Part shown: positions 39,623-48,022 of the stretch, piece after piece
Layout of the letters: every line of letters begins with the position of its first letter
Position numbering within the stretch: position 1 is the stretch's first letter
Assembly (NCBI RefSeq): GCF_900105905.1
Contig: NZ_FNSV01000005.1
Location: 5,580,001 to 5,644,000 of the forward strand
Direction of reading: 5' to 3'
Length of the DNA stretch: 64,000 nucleotides
From: Rhodococcus koreensis
GTDB lineage: Bacteria; Actinomycetota; Actinomycetes; Mycobacteriales; Mycobacteriaceae
Notes under the pieces: generated by a model
The model's input: only the letters and a program-made list of their open reading frames with translations
Database searches by the model: none
Told to the model about the DNA's origin: nothing
Position numbers and translations under genes: made by a program

Positions 39623-41980
39623 CTACTCGCGGGAGAGCATGGCGGCGGCTGCGCGTTCGAGGTCGACGTAGGGTTCGCCGCTGACGTCGACGGCGACCCG
39701 GTTCAGGGTGCCGCCGGTGAACGCCCAGGGTGTGGTTCCGGGGTAGTCGTCGGTGACGGCTTCGGCGCCCCCGCGGCCGGCGGTGAGGCCTGCGCCGCCG
39801 AGACCGAACGGGCCGGGTTGGGTCCGGATCCGGCCCTCGCCGACCTTGCGGTCGCCGTAGTACAGGCTCAGCACGCCTTGGGCGGTGCCGGGCGGATCTT
39901 CACCGTCCTTGTCGAAGGAGGCAGCCAGGATTACGTTGTGACCGGTCGGCACGTCTTCGGTGGCGTCGATCCTCTGCTGTTCGCTGCCGAGGAAGTTGTA
40001 GACGTAGTGCAGCCGGTTGTCCCTGACGTACAGGGTGTGGCCGCCGAACCGGCCGCCGTGGGCGAACAGCACCCCGGACGCGCCCGGGTCGGGGATGTCG
40101 ACGAGTGCCCCGATCGAGTAGGAGCGGTTGCGGACACTGACCGCGACCGACTCGGGCACCGGGGCGCCGCCCGGACGGTAGACGTAGCGGTTGCGTGGGG
40201 CCACCGGCTGCGGGCGTGGGGTGGTGAGGATCTCGACGGGCTGGCGGTCGTCGAGCGGCAACGCCTGGTTGGCGCCGGCCTCGTGGAACCACAGCCCGAC
40301 CAGCTCGGCCAGTCGGCCGGGCTCCTCGGCGGCGAGGTCGCGGAGCTCGGCGCGGTCCACATCGGTGTGGTAGAGCTCCCAGGTGTCGTCCGGGAAATGG
40401 CTCCAGCCGCTGATCGTGGGGTGGGTGGTGACGGCCTTCCAGCCGTCGTGCCAGATCCCCCGGCTACCGAGCATCGAGTAGAACTGGGTGTGCTTGGCGG
40501 TGGGGATGGTGCCGGTGTCGAAGCTGTACCGCATGCTCACCCCTTGCAGCGGGTGCTGGGCGTACCCCTTGATCGTGTCCGGGAGTTCGAGGCCGAGGCA
40601 GTCGAGCAGGGTCGGGACCAGGTCGATGGCGTGGTGGTACTGGTCGCGGGTCTCGCCGCGGGCGGTGATCCCGGCGGGCCAGGAGATCAGGCACGGGTCG
40701 CAGGTGCCGCCGTTGAAGGTGTAGCGCTTCCACATCTTGAACGGGGCGTTGAAGGCCATCGCCCACCCGTTGGGGTAGTGGTTGTAAGTGTTGGTGCTGC
40801 CGAGTTCGTCGAGCATCATCAGGTTCTCGGCCAGGTCGTCGGGCACGCCGTTGAACATCTTGTTCTCGTTGACCGAGCCGTTGGGTCCGCCCTCGCCGCT
40901 GGCGCCGTTGTCGGAGACCAGCACGATGATGGTGTTGTCGAGTTGCTCGATGTCCTCGAGGTAGGCCAGCAGGCGGCCGATCTGGTCGTCGCAGTGCGAC
41001 AGGAATCCCGCGTACACCTCGGCCATCCGGGCGAACAGGCGCTTCTCGTCGTCGGACAGGGTGTCCCAGGGGCGGGTGAAGTCCAGCGGCGGGAACGGCT
41101 GACCGTCGAGGCCGGTGCGGTTCTCGGGGGTGCCGACCGGGTTGAGCGGGGGCAGCTCGGTGTTCTGCGGGACCAGACCCATTTCCTTCTGCCGGGCCAG
41201 GATCTGCTCGCGCATCGCCTCGTACCCGGTATCGAACTTCCCGCGGTAGCGATCGGCCCATTCGCGGGGCACGTGATGCGGGGCGTGCGCGCAGCCCGGC
41301 GCGTAGTACAGGAACACCGGGCGGTCAGGGGCGATCGCCTTGACGTCGTCGAGGTACTCGATGGCCCGGTCGGTGATGTCGACGCCGAGGTGGTACCCCT
41401 GCTCCGGGGTGGTCGGAGCCTGAACCGGGTGGTTGTCGTGCACCAGGTCCGGGTACCACTGGTTGGTCTCCCCGCCGAGGAAGCCGTAGAAGCGTTCGAA
41501 GCCACGGCCGATCGGCCAGTTCCGTTTGGTGGACGCCGCGTTCATCTCGTCCTGGGCGCACAGGTGCCACTTTCCGACCATCGCGGTGGAATAGCCGTGC
41601 TCGACCAGAATCTCGGCGAGGGTGGCACATTCGGGTGGGATGTGCCCGTTCGCGCCTGGGAAACCGCTGGCGGCCTCGCTGATGCAGCCCATCCCGTTGG
41701 TGGTGTGATTGCGGCCGGTCAGCAGGCAAGAGCGGGTCGGGGAACACAGCGCGGTGGTGTGCCACTGCCCGTACCGCAGCCCGTTCGCGGCGATCTTGTC
41801 GATGTTCGGGGTCTCGATCGGGCCGCCGTAGCAGCCCAGGGCGCCGTAGCCGACGTCGTCGAGCACGATGTAGAGGACGTTCGGCGAACCGGGCGGCGCC
41901 TTCGGTTGCTCGTACGGACCCCAGTCCGGGATCGAATCACGAATATCGAGATTGACGACACCTCTGAACGGCTTGGCCAT
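39623..41980 (-). CDS. atsA: arylsulfatase (AtsA-like, type I sulfatase)
   Basis: A 785-residue sulfatase, close to the length I recall for M. tuberculosis AtsA (~787). N-terminal metal site NVLYIVLDDVGYG, then the formylglycine motif CSPTRSCLLTGR with Cys79 as the residue oxidised by the formylglycine-generating enzyme, VGKWHL, and VLVSDNGASGEGG. The C-terminal ~200 residues form a beta-rich domain. No signal peptide is seen, so it is cytoplasmic. It hydrolyses sulfate esters, releasing sulfate, probably for sulfur scavenging. ATG 41980 starts the conserved MAKPFRGVVNLDIRDSIPDW. No gene for the formylglycine-generating enzyme is adjacent. Confidence 0.95.
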   Translation of the reverse strand: MAKPFRGVVNLDIRDSIPDWGPYEQPKAPPGSPNVLYIVLDDVGYGALGCYGGPIETPNIDKIAANGLRYGQWHTTALCSPTRSCLLTGRNHTTNGMGCISEAASGFPGANGHIPPECATLAEILVEHGYSTAMVGKWHLCAQDEMNAASTKRNWPIGRGFERFYGFLGGETNQWYPDLVHDNHPVQAPTTPEQGYHLGVDITDRAIEYLDDVKAIAPDRPVFLYYAPGCAHAPHHVPREWADRYRGKFDTGYEAMREQILARQKEMGLVPQNTELPPLNPVGTPENRTGLDGQPFPPLDFTRPWDTLSDDEKRLFARMAEVYAGFLSHCDDQIGRLLAYLEDIEQLDNTIIVLVSDNGASGEGGPNGSVNENKMFNGVPDDLAENLMMLDELGSTNTYNHYPNGWAMAFNAPFKMWKRYTFNGGTCDPCLISWPAGITARGETRDQYHHAIDLVPTLLDCLGLELPDTIKGYAQHPLQGVSMRYSFDTGTIPTAKHTQFYSMLGSRGIWHDGWKAVTTHPTISGWSHFPDDTWELYHTDVDRAELRDLAAEEPGRLAELVGLWFHEAGANQALPLDDRQPVEILTTPRPQPVAPRNRYVYRPGGAPVPESVAVSVRNRSYSIGALVDIPDPGASGVLFAHGGRFGGHTLYVRDNRLHYVYNFLGSEQQRIDATEDVPTGHNVILAASFDKDGEDPPGTAQGVLSLYYGDRKVGEGRIRTQPGPFGLGGAGLTAGRGGAEAVTDDYPGTTPWAFTGGTLNRVAVDVSGEPYVDLERAAAAMLSRE

Positions 41981-42829
41981 GACCGGCTCCTCGATCGATC
42001 GGGTCTGCCCCCCTTTAATCCACCAAAGCACTACCCACCCGGTCATCGCCAGAGGCTAATGGGGTAACACATCGGCGGGACGACCCGCGTGACACCAAGC
42101 CCACTGCGCTGGTGGGGGTGGCCCGAGCGCGCACGCGATCGCCGCTCGACATGGGCGTGGCTCCGTCGCCACGCAGGTCGCCCCCGGCGTCGTGAGCTCG
42201 GGGATGAGAGCTGCCGCTGACCTGCTGCCGGCCCCTCGGTTGGGGGTAGGGCCTCGCGGGGATCTCCGATTCGATCGCAGCTTCCTCGTCGTGATGTCGC
42301 AGGATGACGGCCCGAGCTGATCGCGTCGGTCGGTCACGGGATGCTCGACCTCACCATGCCGTATCTGCGCGAGTACCTGCGCGAGCACGCCGCCGAACGC
42401 GTCTGACGGCAGTCGGCGTATTTCAGTTCCCCCGCTGGCCGTCCTTTCTTGCGGTGGGCCACCCGTATCGGCGTCGTCAGCACCCATCACGCAGCGGCGG
42501 CCCGCGCCCTCTGGGTACTCGCCGCGCTCGCCTTCGTGGGCACGTCCGCCTCGGAGGTCTCGGTGACCCTGGTCATCACTCTCGTGGTCGCGATCGCGGC
42601 AACAAGTGCCCTGGTCACGGTCACCCGGGAGCCGGCAAAGTCAGCGGCCGCGCGACGGGGCGCGCAGTCCGGGTATCCGGGTGTGCGGTGCGGCCACGCC
42701 GCGACAGCGATGGCTCCGATGAGACAGGTGAAATACGACGGTTCACCGATTCGGATCCTGGACGAATCTGATCAGCGGAGCCCCTGCCCATATCTTGCCG
42801 ACCACACACTTTAAAAGTACATTGAAAGT
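41981..42829. other. gap with gene debris and a weak membrane ORF
   Basis: No convincing gene in 849 bases. Two things are noticeable. At 42314-42406 the plus strand reads PELIASVGHGMLD...LREYLREHAAERV to a stop, which looks like the C-terminus of a real protein with nothing upstream. At 42449-42814 a 121-residue plus frame has two hydrophobic stretches (RALWVLAALAFVG, VTLVITLVVAIAATSALVTV) and then a non-descript tail. The stretch looks like decayed or recombined DNA in front of a toxin-antitoxin pair. Confidence 0.4.
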
Positions 42830-42830
42830 A
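42808..42830 (+). promoter_or_regulatory. AT-rich operator/promoter of the toxin-antitoxin pair
   Basis: ACTTTAAAAGT (42808-42818) is a palindrome, and AAAGTA is repeated at 42814-42819 and 42825-42830, 11 bases apart. It runs into the antitoxin start codon. Being AT-rich inside GC-rich DNA, it is a likely core promoter with binding sites for the antitoxin (autoregulation). Confidence 0.5.
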
Positions 42831-43297
42831 TGTCTGTGGGTGAGGTGCCGTTCTCGGATATCCAGAACAAGGGGAAGGCGACACTGTCGGAATGGCAGCG
42901 GTCGGGAGCGCGGCCGCTGCGGGTGACGCGCCGCGACGATGAGGATCTGGTGTTGATGACGGCGGCGCGGGCGGATCAGGCACGGGAGGTGCTCGCGGCG
43001 GCGACGGCGATGGTCGACGCCCTGCTGCACTCGGATGACCGTGATCTGGTGCGCAAGGTAGTTGCGGCGGCGTTCCCGTGGGTGAGCTACCTCTCGGGTG
43101 AGGAGGTCGCCGACTTCGTCGACGAGCTGATCGCCTCGCTGCGGGCAGGCTCATCGCTGGATAATCCGGCTCCGCCGGCCCGCACGATCGAGACGTGGCG
43201 CCACACGGCGGAGGTGTATGCCGATCCGGAGCTGGCCCGGATCCTGTCGGCGTCGACTGAGGGTGACTTCGGGGCCGTGCCGGTGCCGGAGCTGTGA
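42830..43297 (+). CDS. antitoxin of a type II-like toxin-antitoxin pair
   Basis: A 155-residue protein. The N-terminus (VPFSDIQNKGKATLSEWQRSGARPLRVTRRDDEDLVLMTAAR) resembles Phd/YefM-type antitoxins, which bind DNA through this part and neutralise the toxin with the C-terminus. A C-terminal helical region follows (FPWVSYLSGEEVADFVDELIASLRAG). It is longer than most Phd antitoxins (~85), as in some actinobacterial families. The toxin gene starts on its stop codon (GTGA overlap), the usual TA layout. Confidence 0.75.
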   Translation: MSVGEVPFSDIQNKGKATLSEWQRSGARPLRVTRRDDEDLVLMTAARADQAREVLAAATAMVDALLHSDDRDLVRKVVAAAFPWVSYLSGEEVADFVDELIASLRAGSSLDNPAPPARTIETWRHTAEVYADPELARILSASTEGDFGAVPVPEL

Positions 43298-43647
43298 GCC
43301 CGAAGCGAGGCGAGCGAGTCGCGCCGCCGGCGGCCGGAGAGTTGTGGGACCTGCGGTTCGCAACTAGCGATGCGGCAAAGGGGTGGGACGAGCTGTGCCG
43401 GCAGGCGCCGGCGAACACGCTGGTGGCGTACGAGGAGATGCGACGCCGCGCGGTCGCGCAGGAGTCGACCACACGCCATCACCAGTTGAAGGGCAAGCTC
43501 GCGACCGGGGTGCACAACGGTGTTGAGATGGAGCAGTGGCAGTACGAGGTCACCTCCGGTGGTCGGGTCTGGTACGTAGTGGACATCGAGCACCGCACCT
43601 TGTGGCTGAAGCACGCGGGTACTGGACATCCCAAGCAGACTGAATAA
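43294..43647 (+). CDS. RelE/ParE-like toxin
   Basis: A 117-residue basic protein. DLRFATSDAAKGWDELCRQAPANTLVAYEEMR forms the two N-terminal helices, followed by HHQLKGKLATGVHNGVEMEQWQYEVTSGGRVWYVVD, the beta-sheet core of the RelE superfamily, and a TLWLKHAGTGHPKQTE end; 'GHP..T' endings are common in actinobacterial RelE-like toxins. It would be an mRNA endonuclease acting on translating ribosomes. It starts at GTG 43294, overlapping the antitoxin stop by 4 bases. Confidence 0.75.
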   Translation: MSPKRGERVAPPAAGELWDLRFATSDAAKGWDELCRQAPANTLVAYEEMRRRAVAQESTTRHHQLKGKLATGVHNGVEMEQWQYEVTSGGRVWYVVDIEHRTLWLKHAGTGHPKQTE

Positions 43648-43664
43648 TGTTGCTGAGCAACTGA

Positions 43665-43826
43665 ATGGGGCGAATCGACGCCATCGAGTCCGGGGTGGTG
43701 GCAGCCCACGGCTTGCGTGAAGTCTACCGACTGAGAATGGCCGAACATGATGTCAATCCAGCCGGCCTATCGATGTCCGGGCTCAGGTACGCCGACCCCC
43801 TCGGAGTCGTTCTTCGCTCCGACTGA
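43665..43826 (+). CDS. possible small protein after the toxin gene
   Basis: A 53-residue frame (MGRIDAIESGVVAAHGLREV...YADPLGVVLRSD) starting 17 bases after the toxin stop, with protein-like composition and codon use. A small GTTGC/GCAAC hairpin lies between the two. No ribosome binding site stands out and no family is recognised. It could be a fragment of a longer gene. Confidence 0.3.
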   Translation: MGRIDAIESGVVAAHGLREVYRLRMAEHDVNPAGLSMSGLRYADPLGVVLRSD

Positions 43827-43869
43827 ACCTGTTCGGGCTGTTCGAATGCGTCGGATATGTTCGTGGACC

Positions 43870-44577
43870 TCAGGTTTCGAGATTCAAGTGATGATGACCT
43901 TTGGTCTCGGGGCTGGTTGGTGTGATGGTTGCCCACCGCGCCTGTCGGTGGTCCCAGTAGCGGGTGCGATCGTGTGAGCGCCCGCTGGCTGTCCAATGCC
44001 TGATGGAAGGGCTGCGGTGGGGCGTTAGCCTGTGGGCGCGTAGGACCACGTCGTGGGTGTGGTGTGCGCCCGCGCCGCCGCTGATCGAGCGTTCCCGCAC
44101 TTCGTTGACGTCGGTGTGCCAGCTGTCATCGAGTAGCGCTGCCACGTCACCGGGTGTGACCCACTCATCGGGTTCGAAGCCGTGCTCGCGTGCCGCGGCC
44201 GCGTCGCGGATGTCGTGGTGCACGACCAGCAGGGTGCCGCCCGGTGCGACGGCGGAGATCAGTGCGCGTTCGGCGGCACGGTCGGCGGTTCTGCGCAGGG
44301 CGGGGTACTGGGCTGAGACCAGGTCGAAACCACCCGGGGGTAACTCGGCATCGAGCAGTCCGCTCAGCACCCAGGTGATGTCCACGTTTTCCCTGTCTGC
44401 GTGGGCCCGGGCCCGGTGGAGGGCGATGTGCGAAATGTCCAGCGCGGTGACGGCCCATCCCTGGCGGGCGAGCCAGAGTGCGTCGGCGCCTTCACCGCAG
44501 CCGACGTCCAGGGCGCGTCCCGGGCGTGCGCCGGTCATCTCGTCGACGAGTGCGCCGTTGGGTTCTCCGCTCCACAC
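43870..44577 (-). CDS. class I SAM methyltransferase, truncated at the N-terminus
   Basis: A 235-residue SAM-dependent methyltransferase: motif I ALDVGCGEGADALWLARQG, motif II VTALDISHIALHRARAHA, and LLDAELPPGGFDLVSAQYPAL with a LISAVAPGGTLLVVHHD strand. In this family the protein normally begins ~10 residues earlier ('..F(W)D.RYSE.DRVWSGEPN'). Here the frame continues upstream through DARYSERDRVWSGEPN and then hits a TAA inside the palindrome at 44606-44651, so the true start codon is gone. GTG 44577 is the only usable start. The C-terminal ~50 residues are unusual and His/Arg-rich. It lies downstream of the P450 on the same strand. Confidence 0.75.
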   Translation of the reverse strand: MWSGEPNGALVDEMTGARPGRALDVGCGEGADALWLARQGWAVTALDISHIALHRARAHADRENVDITWVLSGLLDAELPPGGFDLVSAQYPALRRTADRAAERALISAVAPGGTLLVVHHDIRDAAAAREHGFEPDEWVTPGDVAALLDDSWHTDVNEVRERSISGGAGAHHTHDVVLRAHRLTPHRSPSIRHWTASGRSHDRTRYWDHRQARWATITPTSPETKGHHHLNLET

Positions 44578-44605
44578 GCGATCGCGCTCGCTGTAGCGCG
44601 CATCC

Positions 44606-44651
44606 CCCGTGAGTACTTATTAACCGCCCGACGTTAATAAGTACTCACGGG
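44606..44651. repeat. 46-bp palindrome (19-bp arms) between P450 and methyltransferase
   Basis: CCCGTGAGTACTTATTAAC (44606-44624) and GTTAATAAGTACTCACGGG (44633-44651) are perfect arms around an 8-base GC-rich loop. The right arm contains the last codons and stop of the P450 (VSTY, TAA). The left arm contains the in-frame stop that cuts off the methyltransferase N-terminus. It is AT-richer than its surroundings. It could act as a bidirectional terminator or be a dispersed palindromic element. Confidence 0.85.
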
Positions 44652-45905
44652 CCGAAGGCACACCGGAAGTTCATGCACGCCATAGATGTTCATGTCGGAC
44701 TTGAGCTTCACCTCGCCCGCCGGGACGGCGAGTTCGAGATTCGGGAAGCGGCGCAGCAGTCCCTCGAAGCCGGCGCGCATCTCGAGGCGGGCCAGTTGCT
44801 GGCCCAGGCACAGGTGGACGCCGTGGCCGAAGGACAGGTGACCGCGGGCCTTGCGGTGGATGTCCAGGGCGTCGGGGTTGTCGAAACGCAGGGGGTCGCG
44901 GTTGGCGGCCAGCAGGGAGACGACGACGGTCGATCCCTTCCCGATCGTCTCGCCGCCGAGTTCGATGTCCTCCGTGGCGTAGCGGTAGAAGATGTCGGCG
45001 ACGGCCAGGTAGCGCGTGAGTTCCTCGACGGCATCGGACATCAACTCCGGGTCGGCGCGGAGTTCGGCCAGCTGCTCGGGGTGCTCGAGGAGCGCGAAGG
45101 CGCCCAGTGCCAGCATGTTGGCGGTCGTCTCGTGGCCCGCGAGCAGCAGCAGGAATGCGATGCCGATCAGCTCCTCGACGGTGAGGTCGTCGTCGCGGGC
45201 CAGGTCGGACAGGATGTCCTCGCCGGGTGCGGCACGTTTGAGCGCGACCAGTTCGGCCAGGTACGTGGTCAGCGCACCGTACGCGGCCATCTTCTCGTCG
45301 AGCGCCTGGTCCTTGACCAGGAACTTGGCCGTGTTGACCTGGAAAGTCTCCCGGTCCGCGTAGGGGACGCCGAGCAGTTCGCAGATCACCAGTGACGGCA
45401 CCGGCAGTGCGAACTCCTTGACCAGGTCGACCGGCTGGGTCAGGCGCGCCATCTCGTCCAGTTGCCGCTCGACGACGTCGACGATGTGCTCCTCGAGTTG
45501 CTTCATGCGTCGCACGGTGAAGGCGCCGGTGAGCTTGCGCCGCAACCGGGTGTGGTCCGGCGGGTCCATCGCGATGAACAGCCCCGGGACCTGCGGGGAC
45601 GGCTCGGTGGCGGCGGGCATGCCGGGCGTCTCGTACGGCACGTGCAGAATGCCGATGTCCGGGCGCGAGCTGAACCGGGTGTCGGCCAGAAGCCGGCGGA
45701 CCGCGTCGTAGCCGGTGACGAGCCAGCCCTCGTGACCGTCGGGGAAGACCAGCGGACTGACGGGTCGAGCGTCGCGCAGCCGGGTGATTGCGCTGGGCGG
45801 GTCGAACGGTCCCGCATCGCGATCCATCGGGAGGCCGTGCGGGACGGGAACGGTTCGGCTCATCGGATGTCCTTCTCGTGCCGGGTGAGTGTGCTTGACG
45901 GTCAT
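44634..45905 (-). CDS. cytochrome P450
   Basis: A 423-residue bacterial class I P450 monooxygenase. I-helix LLLLAGHETTANML, ExxR in VEELTRYLAVADI, heme ligand loop SFGHGVHLCLGQQLARLEM, and an N-terminal part typical of CYP105/CYP107-like enzymes (MDPPDHTRLRRKLTGAFTVRRM). It inserts oxygen using electrons from a ferredoxin not encoded nearby. Two ATGs, 45905 and 45863, each have a ribosome binding site (AGGAGAACCC and AAGGACATCCG). The last residues VSTY are encoded inside the palindrome 44606-44651. It lies 32 bases after the DUF4097 gene on the same strand. Confidence 0.95.
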   Translation of the reverse strand: MTVKHTHPAREGHPMSRTVPVPHGLPMDRDAGPFDPPSAITRLRDARPVSPLVFPDGHEGWLVTGYDAVRRLLADTRFSSRPDIGILHVPYETPGMPAATEPSPQVPGLFIAMDPPDHTRLRRKLTGAFTVRRMKQLEEHIVDVVERQLDEMARLTQPVDLVKEFALPVPSLVICELLGVPYADRETFQVNTAKFLVKDQALDEKMAAYGALTTYLAELVALKRAAPGEDILSDLARDDDLTVEELIGIAFLLLLAGHETTANMLALGAFALLEHPEQLAELRADPELMSDAVEELTRYLAVADIFYRYATEDIELGGETIGKGSTVVVSLLAANRDPLRFDNPDALDIHRKARGHLSFGHGVHLCLGQQLARLEMRAGFEGLLRRFPNLELAVPAGEVKLKSDMNIYGVHELPVCLRPVSTY

Positions 45906-45937
45906 GGGTTCTCCTGTACTCCAGGGTCGGAAATGGA

Positions 45938-46783
45938 TCAGGAACGGCGGATCGTGATGCCGCCGAACGAGGTGTGCGCACGCACCTCGGCCGTCCTGTC
46001 GGACGCCGCGGGCCGGGTGATGTCGTCCAGCGCGTTGTGTACCCGCCCGAACTTGGACTTCACGTCCAGCCGAGCGGCGGTGCCCTCGGCGATGCCGATC
46101 TCCAGGTCGCCCATCGCGGTCCCGACCTCGACCGAGCCGTGGGCCACCTCGGCGATGCGAATGCTGCCGTTGGCCGTCTTCGCCTCGACACTCGCGCCGG
46201 CCCGGTCGACGGAGATGGCGCCGTTCGCCGAGCGCACGCGGACGTCCCCGGTGACCGCGGCGATCGTGGTGTCGCCGTTGGAGTTCTTCACGACCACGGA
46301 GCCCGCGGTCTCGCCGATGCGTACCTTCCCGGAGCCGGTGCGGATCTCGGCGTTGCCCGCGACGCCGTCCGCGGTGACGTCACCGGCCGCGGTGTTCACG
46401 CGCAAGGAACCGGTCCGCTCGAGTCGGACGTTCCCGGCGGAGGTCTTGAACGTGCACTCCCCGAGCCGGCCCGTGCCACTGAGGTTTCCCACCTGCAACG
46501 AGCCGGATACCCGTGAACCGCTAGGTAATTCGATCGACACGTTCACCGACCGGGTCTTGCGGGAGAAGTCGAAGGCGCGCGCCTTCGGTCCCGTGACCTG
46601 AAGAACGCCGTCCGCGTAGTCGACGCGGACGTGCTGGGCGGCCTGGACGTCCGACTCGTCGGAGTCGTCGCTCGGATGCACATCGACGACGGTGTCGGTC
46701 CGGTCGCTCGCGGTGATCCGCACATTGCCGACGCCGAGGCCGAGCGTGACGGAAATCGGTTCGGGTGTCTCGAAATTGGGCAT
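45938..46783 (-). CDS. DUF4097 beta-helix (toastrack-like) protein
   Basis: A 281-residue protein of repeated short beta strands (SAGNVRLERTGSLRVNTAAGDVTADGV, GSGKVRIGETAGSVVVKNSNGDTTIAAVTGDVRV, TANGSIRIAEVAHGSVEVGTAMGDLEIGI), each with a central Gly-Asp/Asn turn, the pattern of DUF4097 adhesin-like domains. No signal peptide. ATG 46783 follows AAGGGGACAACC and starts the conserved MPNFETPEPISVTLGLGVGNVRI. In actinobacteria this family is often preceded by a small HicB-like DNA-binding protein gene; that gene is missing here, though operator-like repeats remain at 46919-46948. Function unknown. Confidence 0.88.
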   Translation of the reverse strand: MPNFETPEPISVTLGLGVGNVRITASDRTDTVVDVHPSDDSDESDVQAAQHVRVDYADGVLQVTGPKARAFDFSRKTRSVNVSIELPSGSRVSGSLQVGNLSGTGRLGECTFKTSAGNVRLERTGSLRVNTAAGDVTADGVAGNAEIRTGSGKVRIGETAGSVVVKNSNGDTTIAAVTGDVRVRSANGAISVDRAGASVEAKTANGSIRIAEVAHGSVEVGTAMGDLEIGIAEGTAARLDVKSKFGRVHNALDDITRPAASDRTAEVRAHTSFGGITIRRS

Positions 46784-46918
46784 GGTTGTCCCCTTCGTCG
46801 TGGGTAGGTGGCACGTCTCGCAGGTCGGGGACGTGGTGTAGCGGGATGCATTGGCCGCATCCTCGATCGGCTCAGCCGGTGGTGCGGTCGCGATGTCTCT
46901 CATACGAGATCAAGTGCA

Positions 46919-46948
46919 TGGCACCACTATGGCACCATGATGGCATCA
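46919..46948. promoter_or_regulatory. three 11-bp phased direct repeats upstream of the DUF4097 gene
   Basis: TGGCACCA (46919-46926), TGGCACCA (46930-46937) and TGGCATCA (46941-46948) repeat with an 11-base period, one helical turn. They lie ~135 bases upstream of the DUF4097 start on the minus strand and are probably binding sites for a small ribbon-helix-helix or HTH protein, with the regulator on the same face of DNA. Confidence 0.6.
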
Positions 46949-47082
46949 ACGCAAGGCCTAAGTGGCTCACCACGGGGATGGCGCGGCACCATGCAGTGGC
47001 TATCGACTGAAAAGCTGCTGGTCAGGAAGCGGCCGGGTCAATCGGCGATGGCTGCGGCGAAGTCCTCGGAAGGTCCGGACGG

Positions 47083-47966
47083 TCACTGTCCGGGATCAGG
47101 CCGTGCCTGCAGCGTCGGCGCGGCGGCGGCCGGCAGCGCGTCGCGGTCGCGGTTCAACGGGGGATAGACGCGTTGGGTGTTGATGGTGATCTTCGTGGCT
47201 TTGGCCTGCGCGCCGCGCGTCACCACCTGGCGATCCCACCCCTCGGTGTACACCGCGCCGGCCGGTCCGAGGTCGAGAATCAATCGTGGCGTACCAGGGG
47301 ATCCGGAGCGGCAACATCGGCTCCCCGAGTAGATCGCTGACGACGTTGTAGCCCGCGTAGCGGCCCATCGGGCGCCCGTGCTGGCACAACATCACCGACA
47401 GGTGGCCCTCGTCCACCCGCGCCGCGGCGACGTCACCGGCGGCGAACACTCCGGGCGAGCCGATCACGCGCAGATAGTCGTCGACCGCCGCGGTCGCCGC
47501 GCCCACGCCCGCTCGGCCGTTGGACAGTGTGGCCAGGTGGCGCTGCAACTTCATCGCGCCGTCGTACGTGTCGACGTCGAAGTCCAATTCCCGCAGACCG
47601 GGGATGTCGGGCTTCCTTACCCGACAGCCCAGCTCCAGGACCAGGCGGTCGTACCGCTGCGTGCCCCTGCCCCGTCGCCCGAGACGGTGACGGTGCGCGC
47701 CGCGGTGTCGATCGCGGTCACCTCGGCGGCGATGCCCCGATGCCGACGGGGTCGAGCAGGTCGCTCAGCGGGATGCGGCACGCGCTCTGGTCCGCCTCGT
47801 AGTTGCGGACCCGGATGTCGTGGAAGGACGTCGCGCTGATCACCGTGACATCGACGGTGCCGGCTGCGCCGAGTTCGTCGAGCCGCCGCGCGGCTCCCAG
47901 CGCGGCCCACAAACCGGCGAACCCCGAGCCGAGGACGAGGACGAGGACGCGATCGGAATCGGTCAC
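47083..47966 (-). pseudogene. NDH-2-like FAD oxidoreductase, frameshifted and internally deleted
   Basis: Fragments of one protein lie in several frames in the right order. 47718-47966: VLVLGSGFAGLWAALGAARRLDELG, the FAD dinucleotide fold, and VTVISATSFHDIRVRNYEAD. 47617-47760: AEVTAIDTAARTVTVSG in another frame. 47287-47587: FDVDTYDGAMKLQRHLATLSNGRAG then directly VDDYLRVIGSPGVFAAGDVAAARVDEGHLSVMLCQHGRPMGRYAGYN. 47083-47283: DLGPAGAVYTEGWDRQV in a further frame. At least three frameshifts are needed. The NAD-binding half (~130 residues) between SNGRAG and VDDYLRV is deleted. The intact enzyme would be ~400 residues, a type II NADH dehydrogenase or carotenoid-like oxidoreductase. Non-functional. 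Confidence 0.8.
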
Positions 47967-48022
47967 CCCGCCATCGTGCCAGGTCTACGCCGCGACGACT
48001 GCCGGATCGCGATCATGCGCGA

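Noticed and set aside
39542..42067. 841-residue plus-strand frame opposite the arylsulfatase
   Set aside because: Exact antisense of a sulfatase with an intact formylglycine motif; no domain on this strand.
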